Shown here: positions 44,804 to 53,453 of the stretch, in pieces
Layout: each line of letters opens with the position of its first letter
Numbering within the stretch: the first letter of the stretch is position 1
From: Flavivirga spongiicola
GTDB lineage: Bacteria > Bacteroidota > Bacteroidia > Flavobacteriales > Flavobacteriaceae
NCBI RefSeq assembly: GCF_030540825.1
Contig: NZ_JAUOEO010000001.1
Span: 1,957,001 to 2,021,000 of the forward strand
Direction: 5' to 3'
Length of the DNA: 64,000 nt
The notes under the pieces: generated by a model
Told to the model about the DNA's origin: nothing
Databases searched by the model: none
What the model saw: only the letters and a program-made list of their open reading frames with translations
Translations under genes and position numbers: made by a program

Positions 44804-46084
44804 TTACTTCTGCTTTCCAATATCAATATTTTCATAACTGTTTTTATTAAATCTGGCTTTATAATATACTTTTATTATTAATATTACTAGCATAGCAGAC
44901 AAATAGGAAATAGCTATTCCTAATAAACCCAGACTTTCTGTTAAAAAATAATTAAGAGTTAAATTTAGAATTACAGCAGATAAAGATGCATACAGAATAA
45001 TCTTGTCTTTTCCATAAGAAAACAAAATGTAGTGTGCCATCAAAGATATGTTATAAAATATTGCTGCTAATAACAAAATATAAAATGATATAAGGTTGTT
45101 GTCTGCCAACGGCTTATCCATAAATTCAACTAAATAAGGCATTCCAAACCCAAGCCCTATAGTACAAAAAACTAAAATTATAATTGTCTTTTTTTTAAAT
45201 GCCACAACATATTCCGTAAACTTAATTTTATCCTTATATGCTGTTTCTAGCATATGAGGGAAAATCATCATTACCACTAAATTGTATACAATGACTTCTA
45301 TTACATTGATAAATTGTGAAAAGAAGGTATAGACCCCAACAATTGCTTTCCCATCAAAATAATCGAGAAAAAAACGACCTGATAAAAGTATGGTTTGAGT
45401 ACATAAAGAAGAAATTAAAAACAGAAAAGAAATTTTTACTCCCTTTTTAATTTCCCTATAATCCACTTTAGTCTTAATTATCTTTTTAAATTCAATATTT
45501 TTTGTCAAGAAAAAACCCCCAACTATTAGAGCAATAAAAGAAGACACTGCCCATAGTTGAAAATATAAATGCATTTCAATTTGTTCTGTAAAAATAAAAT
45601 TTACTAACGAAAAAATAATCCAAAAACTTCTTATTAATAGCGTAATATTAGCAGCTAATGGCCTTTTGAAAACCGACAAAAGCCTAAATATTTCTTGCCC
45701 CAAATGTTCACATAATAATGTTATTATAAATATTAATAAAAAGGAAAGACTAATAAAATCATACCCAAAGAGAAAGTACAGAATTATTGGAAAAAGAATT
45801 ATGTAATTAATAAAATAAAATACTAATTGATGTTTAACATAATATTCTATTGGGTTGGAGCTTTTTTGTGTGATTTTTCTTGATACATAAATATAATATT
45901 CAAAACCAACCAAGTACAACGAATAAGAAATAGACGAGGTAAAAATACCGTAAATACCAAGATTGGTTTCATCTACAGAGTACTTCCCTAAAAATATTAC
46001 AAATATAAATTTTAGGCTTAGTGACAATGTTCTTATCAATAAATTTATAAGAGACGTAAAATTAAAACCTAAAAAATTGACCAT
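44804..46084 (-). CDS. Wzx-type oligosaccharide flippase
   Basis: The 426-residue membrane protein has 12 or more helices and the look of the MOP-superfamily polysaccharide exporters: a first helix pair around residues 5-35, conserved charged loop segments and the C-terminal ESLGLLGIAISYLSAMLVI pattern. It should flip the undecaprenyl-linked repeat unit built by this locus, including any nonulosonate residue. It is 68 bp downstream of pseI and the last intact gene before the decay zone. Confidence 0.88.
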   Translation of the reverse strand: MVNFLGFNFTSLINLLIRTLSLSLKFIFVIFLGKYSVDETNLGIYGIFTSSISYSLYLVGFEYYIYVSRKITQKSSNPIEYYVKHQLVFYFINYIILFPIILYFLFGYDFISLSFLLIFIITLLCEHLGQEIFRLLSVFKRPLAANITLLIRSFWIIFSLVNFIFTEQIEMHLYFQLWAVSSFIALIVGGFFLTKNIEFKKIIKTKVDYREIKKGVKISFLFLISSLCTQTILLSGRFFLDYFDGKAIVGVYTFFSQFINVIEVIVYNLVVMMIFPHMLETAYKDKIKFTEYVVAFKKKTIIILVFCTIGLGFGMPYLVEFMDKPLADNNLISFYILLLAAIFYNISLMAHYILFSYGKDKIILYASLSAVILNLTLNYFLTESLGLLGIAISYLSAMLVILIIKVYYKARFNKNSYENIDIGKQK

Positions 46085-46152
46085 TAGATATTGTAGGTTG
46101 AAGAGACTATTTTTTTATAATTACAATTACTTCTCAAAATGCTTAAAATTCA

Positions 46153-47199
46153 TCATTTTTGATTTATCATTTCTATAGATAAAGGAGTTCCTCTAAAGGC
46201 TTCTTGATTAAATGTCTTTCCCAGTAATTCTATATAATATTTTGGGTGTAATCCAAATCCAGGACGAATAGAGCGCACATTTTCTTTAGTAATCACCTCA
46301 CCTGCTTTAACATCACTAACAACATACAAAGATCTCGCAAATTTTCTATTTTTCTTTACTTTATTTGAAACTTCGTAAGAGACTTTTCCTAATAATTTTT
46401 CTGTATCTCTTACTTTATTCACCATTTCAGTAAATTCTGTAACGTCTAAAGAAAAGTCCGCATCCGGACCTCCAACATTCTTATGTAAAATAAAATGTTT
46501 CTCTAATATATTAGCACCTAAAGTAGTCGCAATTGTAGGTGCTAATGACCCATAGGTGTGATCACTAAAACCAACCTCAACTCCAAATCTAGATTTCAAA
46601 TCTGGAATAGTATTCAAATTAGCTAGTTCTAAAGGGGCTGGATAAGATGATGTACATTTTAATAAGACAATATCATTGTTACCTACTTTTCTACATGTTT
46701 CAACTGCTAATTTTATATCTTTTTCTTCAGCAAGACCTGTAGACATAATTATTGGTTTTCCTTTAGATGCAGCATATTCTATTAAAGGTATATCTTGAAT
46801 TTCAAACGATGCAATTTTATATGCTGGTACATCTAACTCTTCAAGAAAATCAACAGCAGTAATGTCAAAAGGAGAAGAAAAACAAATTAAACCCTCTTCT
46901 TTGGCTACTTCAAAAAGTCTTTTATGCCACTCCCAAGGAGTATAAGCTTCTCCATATAATTCATAAAGCGTTTTACCATCCCACAATGTACCCCCACTTA
47001 TTTGAAAGTCTTCATTGTTGACATCTATAGTCATTGTATCTGGTGTGTATGTCTGAAGTTTAATTGCATCCGCCCCTGTTCTTTTTGCGGCTCTAATTGT
47101 TTCTATTGCAACATCTAAGCTTCCATTATGATTAGCAGATAATTCAGCTATAATAAAACAAGGGTTATTATTTCCAATTTGTTTATTCCCTATTTTCAT
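46153..47199 (-). CDS. pseI: Pseudaminic acid synthase (NeuB family)
   Basis: The 348-residue enzyme condenses a 6-deoxy-2,4-diamino-hexose derivative with phosphoenolpyruvate to a nonulosonic acid. NeuB-family features are FIIAELSANHNGSLD, AIKLQTYTPDTMT, KIASFEI, LLKCTSSYPAP, GFSDHTYG and EKHFILHKNVGGPDADFSL; the SSYPAP and DADFSL forms are those of PseI rather than NeuB or LegI. A C-terminal SAF (antifreeze-like) domain covers about 285-345 with RSLYVVSDVKAGEVIT. It follows the PIG-L gene by 33 bp. Confidence 0.92.
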   Translation of the reverse strand: MKIGNKQIGNNNPCFIIAELSANHNGSLDVAIETIRAAKRTGADAIKLQTYTPDTMTIDVNNEDFQISGGTLWDGKTLYELYGEAYTPWEWHKRLFEVAKEEGLICFSSPFDITAVDFLEELDVPAYKIASFEIQDIPLIEYAASKGKPIIMSTGLAEEKDIKLAVETCRKVGNNDIVLLKCTSSYPAPLELANLNTIPDLKSRFGVEVGFSDHTYGSLAPTIATTLGANILEKHFILHKNVGGPDADFSLDVTEFTEMVNKVRDTEKLLGKVSYEVSNKVKKNRKFARSLYVVSDVKAGEVITKENVRSIRPGFGLHPKYYIELLGKTFNQEAFRGTPLSIEMINQK

Positions 47200-47232
47200 A
47201 TATGTATTGATTAATGTTATTTTCTTTTAAAA

Positions 47233-47943
47233 TTAGTTGATACTTCTAATAATACAGAAGGCTTCTGCATAATTCTTTCCAACTGAAACACCTCTTTGTT
47301 GAGCTAGAATTGTAAGGGCTTTGGGGGACCTAGGATGTGGAAATTCTCGTTTTTCAAATTTATAAGATTCCATCCCTCTAATTTTAGCCTCGATATCTTT
47401 TTCACTAACCGAAATGTAAAAATTAGGTGTAAAATGCCTTGGATCTGAGGAGGCTCTCCATTCTGTCCCAGAAGGTGTTTCAAAAGTTATAATAGTTTTT
47501 ACTTTTTCATGATCCATAGGTCTTGTTGCTGTTATTACAGCCTCAAAAGTCTTTTGATGATCTATATTAACATCTCCTCCATGGTGTGTAAAAATGACCT
47601 CTGGTTGAAATTCTCTTTTTTCTTTCTCTACAATTTTTATAATATCCAATAATGCTACAGAGTCAAATCTGTTATCTGGAAAATCGTAAATTCCAACAGA
47701 CTCATACCCTATTTGAGAAACCGCCTCCTCAATATTTTGTTTATGTTGCTTTAACTCTTCCTTCCACTTATTGGTATCATGTTGATCTGCTCTACTAGTT
47801 ATACCTTCCCCTAAAATAACTGCTCTTATTTTACAATTGTATTTTTTTATGAGTTTGTGCATACTGGCTCCTAATCCTAAAAGTTCGTCATCAGGATGTG
47901 CAACTACAACAAGTATTTTTTTATTTTTTAGTGATTCTAACAT
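47233..47943 (-). CDS. PIG-L/LmbE family deacetylase
   Basis: This 236-residue zinc-dependent hydrolase has the family motif AHPDDE (residues 15-20; ligands His16 and Asp19) and a second motif HHGGDVNIDH (residues 120-129) with the third ligand His129. Family members remove N-acetyl groups from amino sugars. Its start overlaps the upstream formyltransferase-like gene by 23 bp, and pseI follows, so it belongs to the nonulosonate pathway. Standard pseudaminic acid synthesis has no such step; here it may expose an amine for formylation. Confidence 0.9.
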   Translation of the reverse strand: MLESLKNKKILVVVAHPDDELLGLGASMHKLIKKYNCKIRAVILGEGITSRADQHDTNKWKEELKQHKQNIEEAVSQIGYESVGIYDFPDNRFDSVALLDIIKIVEKEKREFQPEVIFTHHGGDVNIDHQKTFEAVITATRPMDHEKVKTIITFETPSGTEWRASSDPRHFTPNFYISVSEKDIEAKIRGMESYKFEKREFPHPRSPKALTILAQQRGVSVGKNYAEAFCIIRSIN

Positions 47944-48604
47944 CTGCTATTATTGATTTATCTGCTTTTAATGACGCTCTAGTAAATTCTAATTTAAAAT
48001 TCTCGGTTTCTAAATACGCATGAGGATAACCATCGGCGTCTAACATTCTAATATGTCTAAATATGTCTTCTAATTCATTTAAATCTTCCATAGAACTCAT
48101 TTTAGGTGTTCTTCTTTTAAAACTAGTGATTTCTCCTTCTTGTTCAGTTAACTGGGGGTTTTCATCTTTAATCTTAATTATCATGTTAAATATAACATTA
48201 TTAGCCCTTATCAATATCTCTTCTGCAGTTCCATACAAGCTTAAATCACTCTTTAAATAGATTGGTCCTGCATCTAATTCTTTTACAACTTTAATTGCAG
48301 AGATTTTTGTGTGTTCTAACCCATTTGCGATAAGGTTTTGCAGTGGGCTTCCTCCTCTCCCATATGGCAAATCTGTCATATGAAAAACTACACAATCAAA
48401 ATTTAAAAAAACAGATTCTGGAATAATATAAGACCAATGCGGAATAAAGACTTTATCTGGCTTAATTCTCTCAAGCGTTTCTTTATTAAAATCTTCCTTT
48501 TTAGAGATATAATGCCAATTAGATTCTGGAGCATACACTTTAAGTTTCTCTACTAAATCTACATTCCAAACTTTGCTAGATAAGACAATGTAGTTAGATA
48601 TCAT
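47921..48604 (-). CDS. Formyltransferase-fold protein 1
   Basis: The 227-residue protein has the folate-dependent formyltransferase core: FHMTDLPYGRGGSPLQ with the catalytic His75 and ELDAGPIY with Asp111, spaced by 36 residues as in Fmt and ArnA. The Asn two places before the His is replaced by Val73. It is too short for a Met-tRNA formyltransferase and lacks the tRNA-binding domain, so a sugar-amine substrate is likely. It overlaps its sister gene by 11 bp and the PIG-L gene by 23 bp. Confidence 0.82.
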   Translation of the reverse strand: MISNYIVLSSKVWNVDLVEKLKVYAPESNWHYISKKEDFNKETLERIKPDKVFIPHWSYIIPESVFLNFDCVVFHMTDLPYGRGGSPLQNLIANGLEHTKISAIKVVKELDAGPIYLKSDLSLYGTAEEILIRANNVIFNMIIKIKDENPQLTEQEGEITSFKRRTPKMSSMEDLNELEDIFRHIRMLDADGYPHAYLETENFKLEFTRASLKADKSIIADVRITKK

Positions 48605-49232
48605 CTTTGTAAATTTTTATAATGTATTTCTGTCCATTTTTTTCAAAAAAAGCTGGATAACGCTCGTTATCAACTATTCTTAGGAGATTAAATTGTTCAT
48701 CAATTGATTTATGTATATCTAATCTACTATCTTTGGGGCCTCTTTTAGCATAAAAAGTAGATTCTCCTTCTTGTACTCTTCCGGTAATTTTGTTTTTGTT
48801 CCTTATAAATTCTAATATTAAATCAATTGTTTTTAATCCTTGTTCGTGTTTTATTTCTGCCAATAATTCATGTCCGCTTAATTCAATAAAATCTTGAAGG
48901 TAAATTTCTCCAGCGTCTACCGCTTTGACCGCTTCAAATAAAGTAATCGGGATTTTTTTCTTACCTTCTAAAACCTGCCATGTAAGAGGAGACCAACCTT
49001 TACCTCTTGGCAAATCGCTTTCATGAATTACCAAGTTAATTAAATTATAATCTAGTTTTTTAAAAATGTTTTCGCAAGCTAGAAGAAATAATAAATCTCC
49101 CCTTTCAACATCTTTATGCTTATGTAAAAGTGTTGCTTTAATTCCAAATTCATCATGAATCTTTAAAATTAATTGTTTTGAATATGGTAGAATCCAAGAA
49201 TCTGGATTATCTACTAATACTTGTATTTTCAT
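48594..49232 (-). CDS. Formyltransferase-fold protein 2
   Basis: The 212-residue protein is built like its downstream sister: VIHESDLPRGKGWSPLTW with His70, and KAVDAGEIYLQ with Asp106, again 36 residues apart and again with Val (Val68) in place of the usual Asn. The two proteins share motif order but are clearly diverged, so they probably act on different amines or steps. The gene shares one base with pseG and heads the formyltransferase-deacetylase-pseI segment. Confidence 0.82.
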   Translation of the reverse strand: MKIQVLVDNPDSWILPYSKQLILKIHDEFGIKATLLHKHKDVERGDLLFLLACENIFKKLDYNLINLVIHESDLPRGKGWSPLTWQVLEGKKKIPITLFEAVKAVDAGEIYLQDFIELSGHELLAEIKHEQGLKTIDLILEFIRNKNKITGRVQEGESTFYAKRGPKDSRLDIHKSIDEQFNLLRIVDNERYPAFFEKNGQKYIIKIYKDDI

Positions 49233-50254
49233 TAATTTATTCTATTAATAATGTCTAAAAATCGTTCTTTTTGGTTTCCATCAAAAAGTGTTTTCTGATT
49301 CCGAAGCATTTCATTTTGTTCTGTCATATCCAATTCAATTGCCTCATTTATCACACGTTCAAAACGTATAACATCGTAATGAGTAAAATCTCCTGCTGGG
49401 AATATAACCTTTTTCTCTCTTAAACCATTATATATTAACTCTTGATTATCAATAAAATAACCACAGATTACAAGCATTTTAACAGAACAAACTTCATAAC
49501 TAATTGTACTTGATGGAACAATTGCTAGTTGACACTTCTCCATAACATCTAATACTTCTGCTTCGGGTAAGTTTTTATGGATAACTACATTACTATTCTC
49601 CTCTTCAATTTTGTAAATGTTTTTATGTTTGTTGGCAGCACCTATTAAAACATGGATTTTCTTTACATAATTTAAGTTCGTTAAAGCCCTAACAGCTTTG
49701 CTTGTTAAATCATAAAAATCTGCACCCCCAAAGCTTACAAATACTTCTTTTACATTACTGGGCTGTTTGCTTTTTTTAGCAATCTCTATAAATTTTGGTC
49801 TCAACATTGCGTAGTGAGAACCTAAAGCAAATTCTGTTTCTGGTTTTGCTTTAAAATGTTCTGGCTTTACAACTAAAGAATGGTTAATAACGACATCTGC
49901 AAACATTTCGGTTGCTGTTAAATCATCTATATAAATAAGTTTATATCCAACTTTCTTAATACTTTTTTGATAATTCGAATCGTAAGCATACCCATCTGCT
50001 ATAACTATGCTATTTGTCGTTTCATATTTTTCCAACAACCAATCAGGTTCTTCAGTTATACTTATTTTTGAAGGAATAACCTCTACAGAATATGATTTAG
50101 GAATGATAATTAATTCTGAATCTGCTCTCGTTATCAGAACATATTCGTAATTTTCCTTTAACATTTCAATTAAAGCAAAAATTCGATATAAGTGTCCTAA
50201 ACCCGTTTTCGAATTTCCATCAGCTCTGAAAATAATTTTTTTTTTATATTTCAT
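49232..50254 (-). CDS. pseG: UDP-2,4-diacetamido-altrose hydrolase-type PseG
   Basis: The 340-residue GT-B-fold hydrolase has the N-terminal FRADGNSKTGLGHLYR motif with the catalytic His, then IADGYAYD, YIDDLTA and the C-terminal VSFGGADF and VPSSTISYEVCSV motifs. PseG removes UDP from the altrose-configured 2,4-diamino sugar before condensation by PseI. It overlaps pseF by four bases. If the pathway uses formyl groups, this enzyme must accept an N-formyl substrate. Confidence 0.92.
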   Translation of the reverse strand: MKYKKKIIFRADGNSKTGLGHLYRIFALIEMLKENYEYVLITRADSELIIIPKSYSVEVIPSKISITEEPDWLLEKYETTNSIVIADGYAYDSNYQKSIKKVGYKLIYIDDLTATEMFADVVINHSLVVKPEHFKAKPETEFALGSHYAMLRPKFIEIAKKSKQPSNVKEVFVSFGGADFYDLTSKAVRALTNLNYVKKIHVLIGAANKHKNIYKIEEENSNVVIHKNLPEAEVLDVMEKCQLAIVPSSTISYEVCSVKMLVICGYFIDNQELIYNGLREKKVIFPAGDFTHYDVIRFERVINEAIELDMTEQNEMLRNQKTLFDGNQKERFLDIINRIN

Positions 50255-50955
50255 TTTTTTTTTAAAAAGTCAAATACAACTTCCGCAAATTCAAAGTCTT
50301 CATAATCGTCAATATCAACTGCTTTTTTCCAATCGATAGGTTCCATTACAAAATCCGGTCCATAAAAAGTCTTCGCTTTATCTAGCTCTTGATTTTTAGC
50401 AATCCAAATAGCACCAGTTGGACAATATAGGTCATTCAAGTCTTGAGACCTAGATAATATTGCTTTGTTAAAAACAGGTGATGCTTTTCCTAAAGAATCA
50501 ATTTTATGTGCCCACCATGGATTCATCCATCCATATTTAAAGCAACTGATTTGAAAAGTACGATTATTATCAACAAACTTATAAATAGATTTCTTGATAT
50601 CAAATTCATCTCTAATTGGGCAGTTTGCCATTAACATTACTATAATATCGTAATGATCATCTAATCTGTTTTTTTCATTCACTATAACATCACTAACAGT
50701 AGAAAAATCGTCTGAATTTTTATCCCTTAAAAAAGGAACGTCTGCCCCATATTTTTTGCCTACCTCTGCTATGTGTTCATCATCTGTGCTTACTAAAACT
50801 TTATCAAAACATTTCGATTTAATTGCAGCTTCTATTGTCCAAGCAATCATTGGTTTCCCTTTAAAAGGAATTATGTTTTTTTTTGGTATTCTCTTGCTCC
50901 CTCCTCTTGCTGGTATTATTGCTAAAATTTTTTTCTCTTTTACCATATTGTCCAT
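50251..50955 (-). CDS. pseF: CMP-nonulosonate cytidylyltransferase (PseF)
   Basis: The 234-residue enzyme activates the nonulosonic acid as its CMP derivative. It has the N-terminal AIIPARGGSKRIPKKN motif, the VSTDDEHIAEVG segment and LMANCPIRDE, as in NeuA/PseF. A second Met (residue 4) is also a possible start. It overlaps the SDR gene by 16 bp and pseG by four bp. The gene order pseF-pseG is common in pseudaminic and legionaminic acid clusters. Confidence 0.92.
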   Translation of the reverse strand: MDNMVKEKKILAIIPARGGSKRIPKKNIIPFKGKPMIAWTIEAAIKSKCFDKVLVSTDDEHIAEVGKKYGADVPFLRDKNSDDFSTVSDVIVNEKNRLDDHYDIIVMLMANCPIRDEFDIKKSIYKFVDNNRTFQISCFKYGWMNPWWAHKIDSLGKASPVFNKAILSRSQDLNDLYCPTGAIWIAKNQELDKAKTFYGPDFVMEPIDWKKAVDIDDYEDFEFAEVVFDFLKKK

Positions 50956-51701
50956 CCTCCATCTACTATTAAATTATGCCCTGTCATTCCACTAGCTCCA
51001 TCACTAAGTAAAAAACCAACAGGTTTTATTACCTCTTTAGTATTTAGCATTCTTTTTAATGGAGTAAACTTAGAATATCTTTCTTTAAATTTTTCATCTG
51101 CTCTTCCCTCAACTCCTCCATAGGAAATTGCATTAACTCGTATACCTCTATCTGCAAGGCGAACGGCTAGCTCTTTAGTTAGGTGTATTTGTGCTGCTTT
51201 AGTTATTCCGTATTGAATAGGAGATTGACGCTTAAAGTCTTTATATAAGCTTGGTGTAGGACCTACAATCCCATAAATAGAAGAAATAACAATTATATTT
51301 TTTAATTTATTACCTATTGACGAATTAAGTATCGAATTATTCAATTCATAAGGGCCGACAATTCCCATTCTGAATTCACTTAATAAATTTTCAACGGATG
51401 ATTGTCCATTTTCTTCAATCTTTAATGTATCTAGGCTTCTGGCATTATGAATTATTGAATCTGGACATATATTTAAACGAACCAACCCTTCTACAAAACT
51501 ATTTATTGATGAATTTTTGAAGTAATCTAACTCTAAAACTTCAAGGTTACCTTCGTACTCTTGAAGCTGATTTGCTGAAATAAACTCTTCTTTATTTGTT
51601 CCCCTTGAAGAAATAACAACATTATATCCTTCTTTTAGGAGATATAATGTCAATTCTTTCCCTATTAAGCCTGTTCCTCCTGTTATTATTATTGTCTTCA
51701 T
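50940..51701 (-). CDS. Short-chain dehydrogenase/reductase
   Basis: The 253-residue classical SDR has the nucleotide-binding TGGTGLIGKEL, the active-site SS in VISSIYGIVG and the catalytic QYGITKAAQ (Tyr-x3-Lys), ending with GHNLIVDGGWTIW. It resembles the PtmA-type oxidoreductases encoded in nonulosonate clusters, whose exact reaction is poorly defined. It shares one base with the Gfo/Idh gene and overlaps pseF by 16 bp, so it is a built-in part of the operon. Confidence 0.85.
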   Translation of the reverse strand: MKTIIITGGTGLIGKELTLYLLKEGYNVVISSRGTNKEEFISANQLQEYEGNLEVLELDYFKNSSINSFVEGLVRLNICPDSIIHNARSLDTLKIEENGQSSVENLLSEFRMGIVGPYELNNSILNSSIGNKLKNIIVISSIYGIVGPTPSLYKDFKRQSPIQYGITKAAQIHLTKELAVRLADRGIRVNAISYGGVEGRADEKFKERYSKFTPLKRMLNTKEVIKPVGFLLSDGASGMTGHNLIVDGGWTIW

Positions 51702-52567
51702 TACAATCCTTTATCTATAATTTCAATAATTTCTAGAGTTTCTTCTTTTGGTATATTTTTCTCTCTTTTTTCAATAATACCTATGAAGAACCTTAGTGAT
51801 TCTCTAAAAGCATAAAATGTATCTTGAAATATTAATGATTTAGAATAATTTTTATTCATCAAATCTATCTTAATTGGTGCTTTCATTGAACCCGCAATAA
51901 TAAACACAGCTTTCAATTTTTCCCATTCTACGACCCTTACTTTTAAACCTAAATCCATATCTACTTTATTAACGCTTAAAAGTTGACCTCTATTAGGAAA
52001 CATTGACACAACCGGTTCTAAAACGTGTATTCCATACTTCTCCCAACTTTTCATCACTGTTGCTGATACAAAATTTGTGCCCTCCGTAACTTTAATAGAG
52101 AACTCTTTAGCAAACCTTATAGATGAACAAGTAAAAATTAAAGACTCCTTACTTCCTATTGAATATATTTTTATTGCTTCATCTAAAGTGTATGCCAAGG
52201 GTTTATCTATAAAAAGTGGTATATTATTTTCTATAAAAACTTTTGCTAATTCATAATGTGTTTCTGCATCATCCCTTGCCAATAATATAGCATCAACTTC
52301 ACCCAACATATCTTGTGGTTCATCAACAATATTTTCTATTAATGCAAAATTTGCAACTGATTCAGATTTTTCTTTATCTTGAGTCCAGATATGAGTGACT
52401 TTGCCTAAGTGTGACAAAAAATTATTTGGGAAGTTCTCCTTATCCAAATATTCTGGTATAACAGTAAAAGGACAATCTATCTCTGGATTATACCCATTAA
52501 AAATGGCACTCCATGAGTATGGATGTCCATTCCCTTCGCTTAACCCTATAACTCCAAGTTTTAACAT
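51701..52567 (-). CDS. Gfo/Idh/MocA-type oxidoreductase
   Basis: The 288-residue protein has an N-terminal Rossmann domain (LKLGVIGLSEGNGHPYSW), AILLARDDAETHYELA and the DKPLAYTLDEA motif (counterpart of the EKP motif with the catalytic Lys), then a beta-sheet domain. It is shorter than many family members (about 330-370), mainly in the C-terminal part. It probably oxidises or reduces a sugar or sugar nucleotide with NAD(P). The substrate is unknown. It lies 6 bp after the aldo/keto reductase gene. Confidence 0.8.
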   Translation of the reverse strand: MLKLGVIGLSEGNGHPYSWSAIFNGYNPEIDCPFTVIPEYLDKENFPNNFLSHLGKVTHIWTQDKEKSESVANFALIENIVDEPQDMLGEVDAILLARDDAETHYELAKVFIENNIPLFIDKPLAYTLDEAIKIYSIGSKESLIFTCSSIRFAKEFSIKVTEGTNFVSATVMKSWEKYGIHVLEPVVSMFPNRGQLLSVNKVDMDLGLKVRVVEWEKLKAVFIIAGSMKAPIKIDLMNKNYSKSLIFQDTFYAFRESLRFFIGIIEKREKNIPKEETLEIIEIIDKGL

Positions 52568-52573
52568 GTTTTC

Positions 52574-53449
52574 TTACCAATTAGATGGGTTCAACAACTT
52601 TTTTTCTTTTACTTCAATCTTATCTATTTCAGTAAACACCTTTTGATCTATTAATTTATTTACTGAATCTAAATTCATTTTTAATTGATTCACATCATCA
52701 ACCCCAATTAAAACTTTATCAATATTCTCATTATTACAAGCATAATTTAAAGCCAAATCATTAATTGAAATATGATTATTTTTACTTAAATTCTCTATAT
52801 TTTCTACGTATGGTTTTAAATCTATCAAATTCCCTTGTAAATTTTCTTTCCCTTTAAAAAAAAGTCCTTGCAAAAAGACAGACCTTGTATGTATTTCAAT
52901 TCCTTTAACTTTTGCTCTTCTAATTACTTCGCCTCTTAACTTATTATTGTCAAACAAATTAAAAGGAAGTTGTATCAAATCAATATTATCAAAATTCAAA
53001 ACCTTTTCTAACTCATCATTAGTATATATTGATACTCCTATTTTCCTAATAATCTTTCTGTTTTTTAATGAAATTAAATCTTTTTGATATTTTTCAAAAA
53101 AAAAATTAAAATCCTTGAAAGAATGAAACATATAACAATATAGGTTTTCTACTCCAAGTATTTTTGTGTTTTCTAAAACTCTGGTTTCAATATCATCAGA
53201 TAACTCTTTTACAGAAGAACTAAACTTAGTTATAATATTAAACTTATTTAATGATTTCCTATGATACGTTCCTATTCTTTCCTGAGAATTTCCATATGCT
53301 TCAGCTGTATCTAGATATTGTATTCCTTTTTCATACGCTATATCCAAGATTTCTTTTATAATACTTTCTGATGGTTTCCCTTTATTGTTATTTATTCCAT
53401 AGTCTAAACCAAACTGAACAGTTCCCAAAATTAATTTACTAGATCCCAA
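52574..53449 (-). CDS. Aldo/keto reductase
   Basis: The 291-residue protein shows the AKR barrel pattern: LILGTVQFGLDYGINNNKG, IQYLDTAEAYGNSQERIG with the catalytic Asp and Tyr, the catalytic Lys in ITKFSSS, the His in YMFHSF and DKVLIGVDD near the cofactor site. It should reduce a sugar carbonyl with NAD(P)H. It lies 4 bp downstream of pseC. Proteins of this type occur in other nonulosonate clusters, but no step of the classical pathway needs them. Confidence 0.85.
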   Translation of the reverse strand: MGSSKLILGTVQFGLDYGINNNKGKPSESIIKEILDIAYEKGIQYLDTAEAYGNSQERIGTYHRKSLNKFNIITKFSSSVKELSDDIETRVLENTKILGVENLYCYMFHSFKDFNFFFEKYQKDLISLKNRKIIRKIGVSIYTNDELEKVLNFDNIDLIQLPFNLFDNNKLRGEVIRRAKVKGIEIHTRSVFLQGLFFKGKENLQGNLIDLKPYVENIENLSKNNHISINDLALNYACNNENIDKVLIGVDDVNQLKMNLDSVNKLIDQKVFTEIDKIEVKEKKLLNPSNW

Positions 53450-53453
53450 AATT

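Noticed and set aside
46153..47199. N-acetylneuraminate or legionaminate synthase
   Set aside because: The DADFSL and SSYPAP motifs and the presence of an inverting PseB-type dehydratase with PseC and PseG favour the pseudaminic branch; the margin is not absolute.
47921..49232. Methionyl-tRNA formyltransferase (fmt)
   Set aside because: Both proteins are much shorter than Fmt, lack the C-terminal tRNA-binding domain, occur as a pair and lie inside a sugar pathway.
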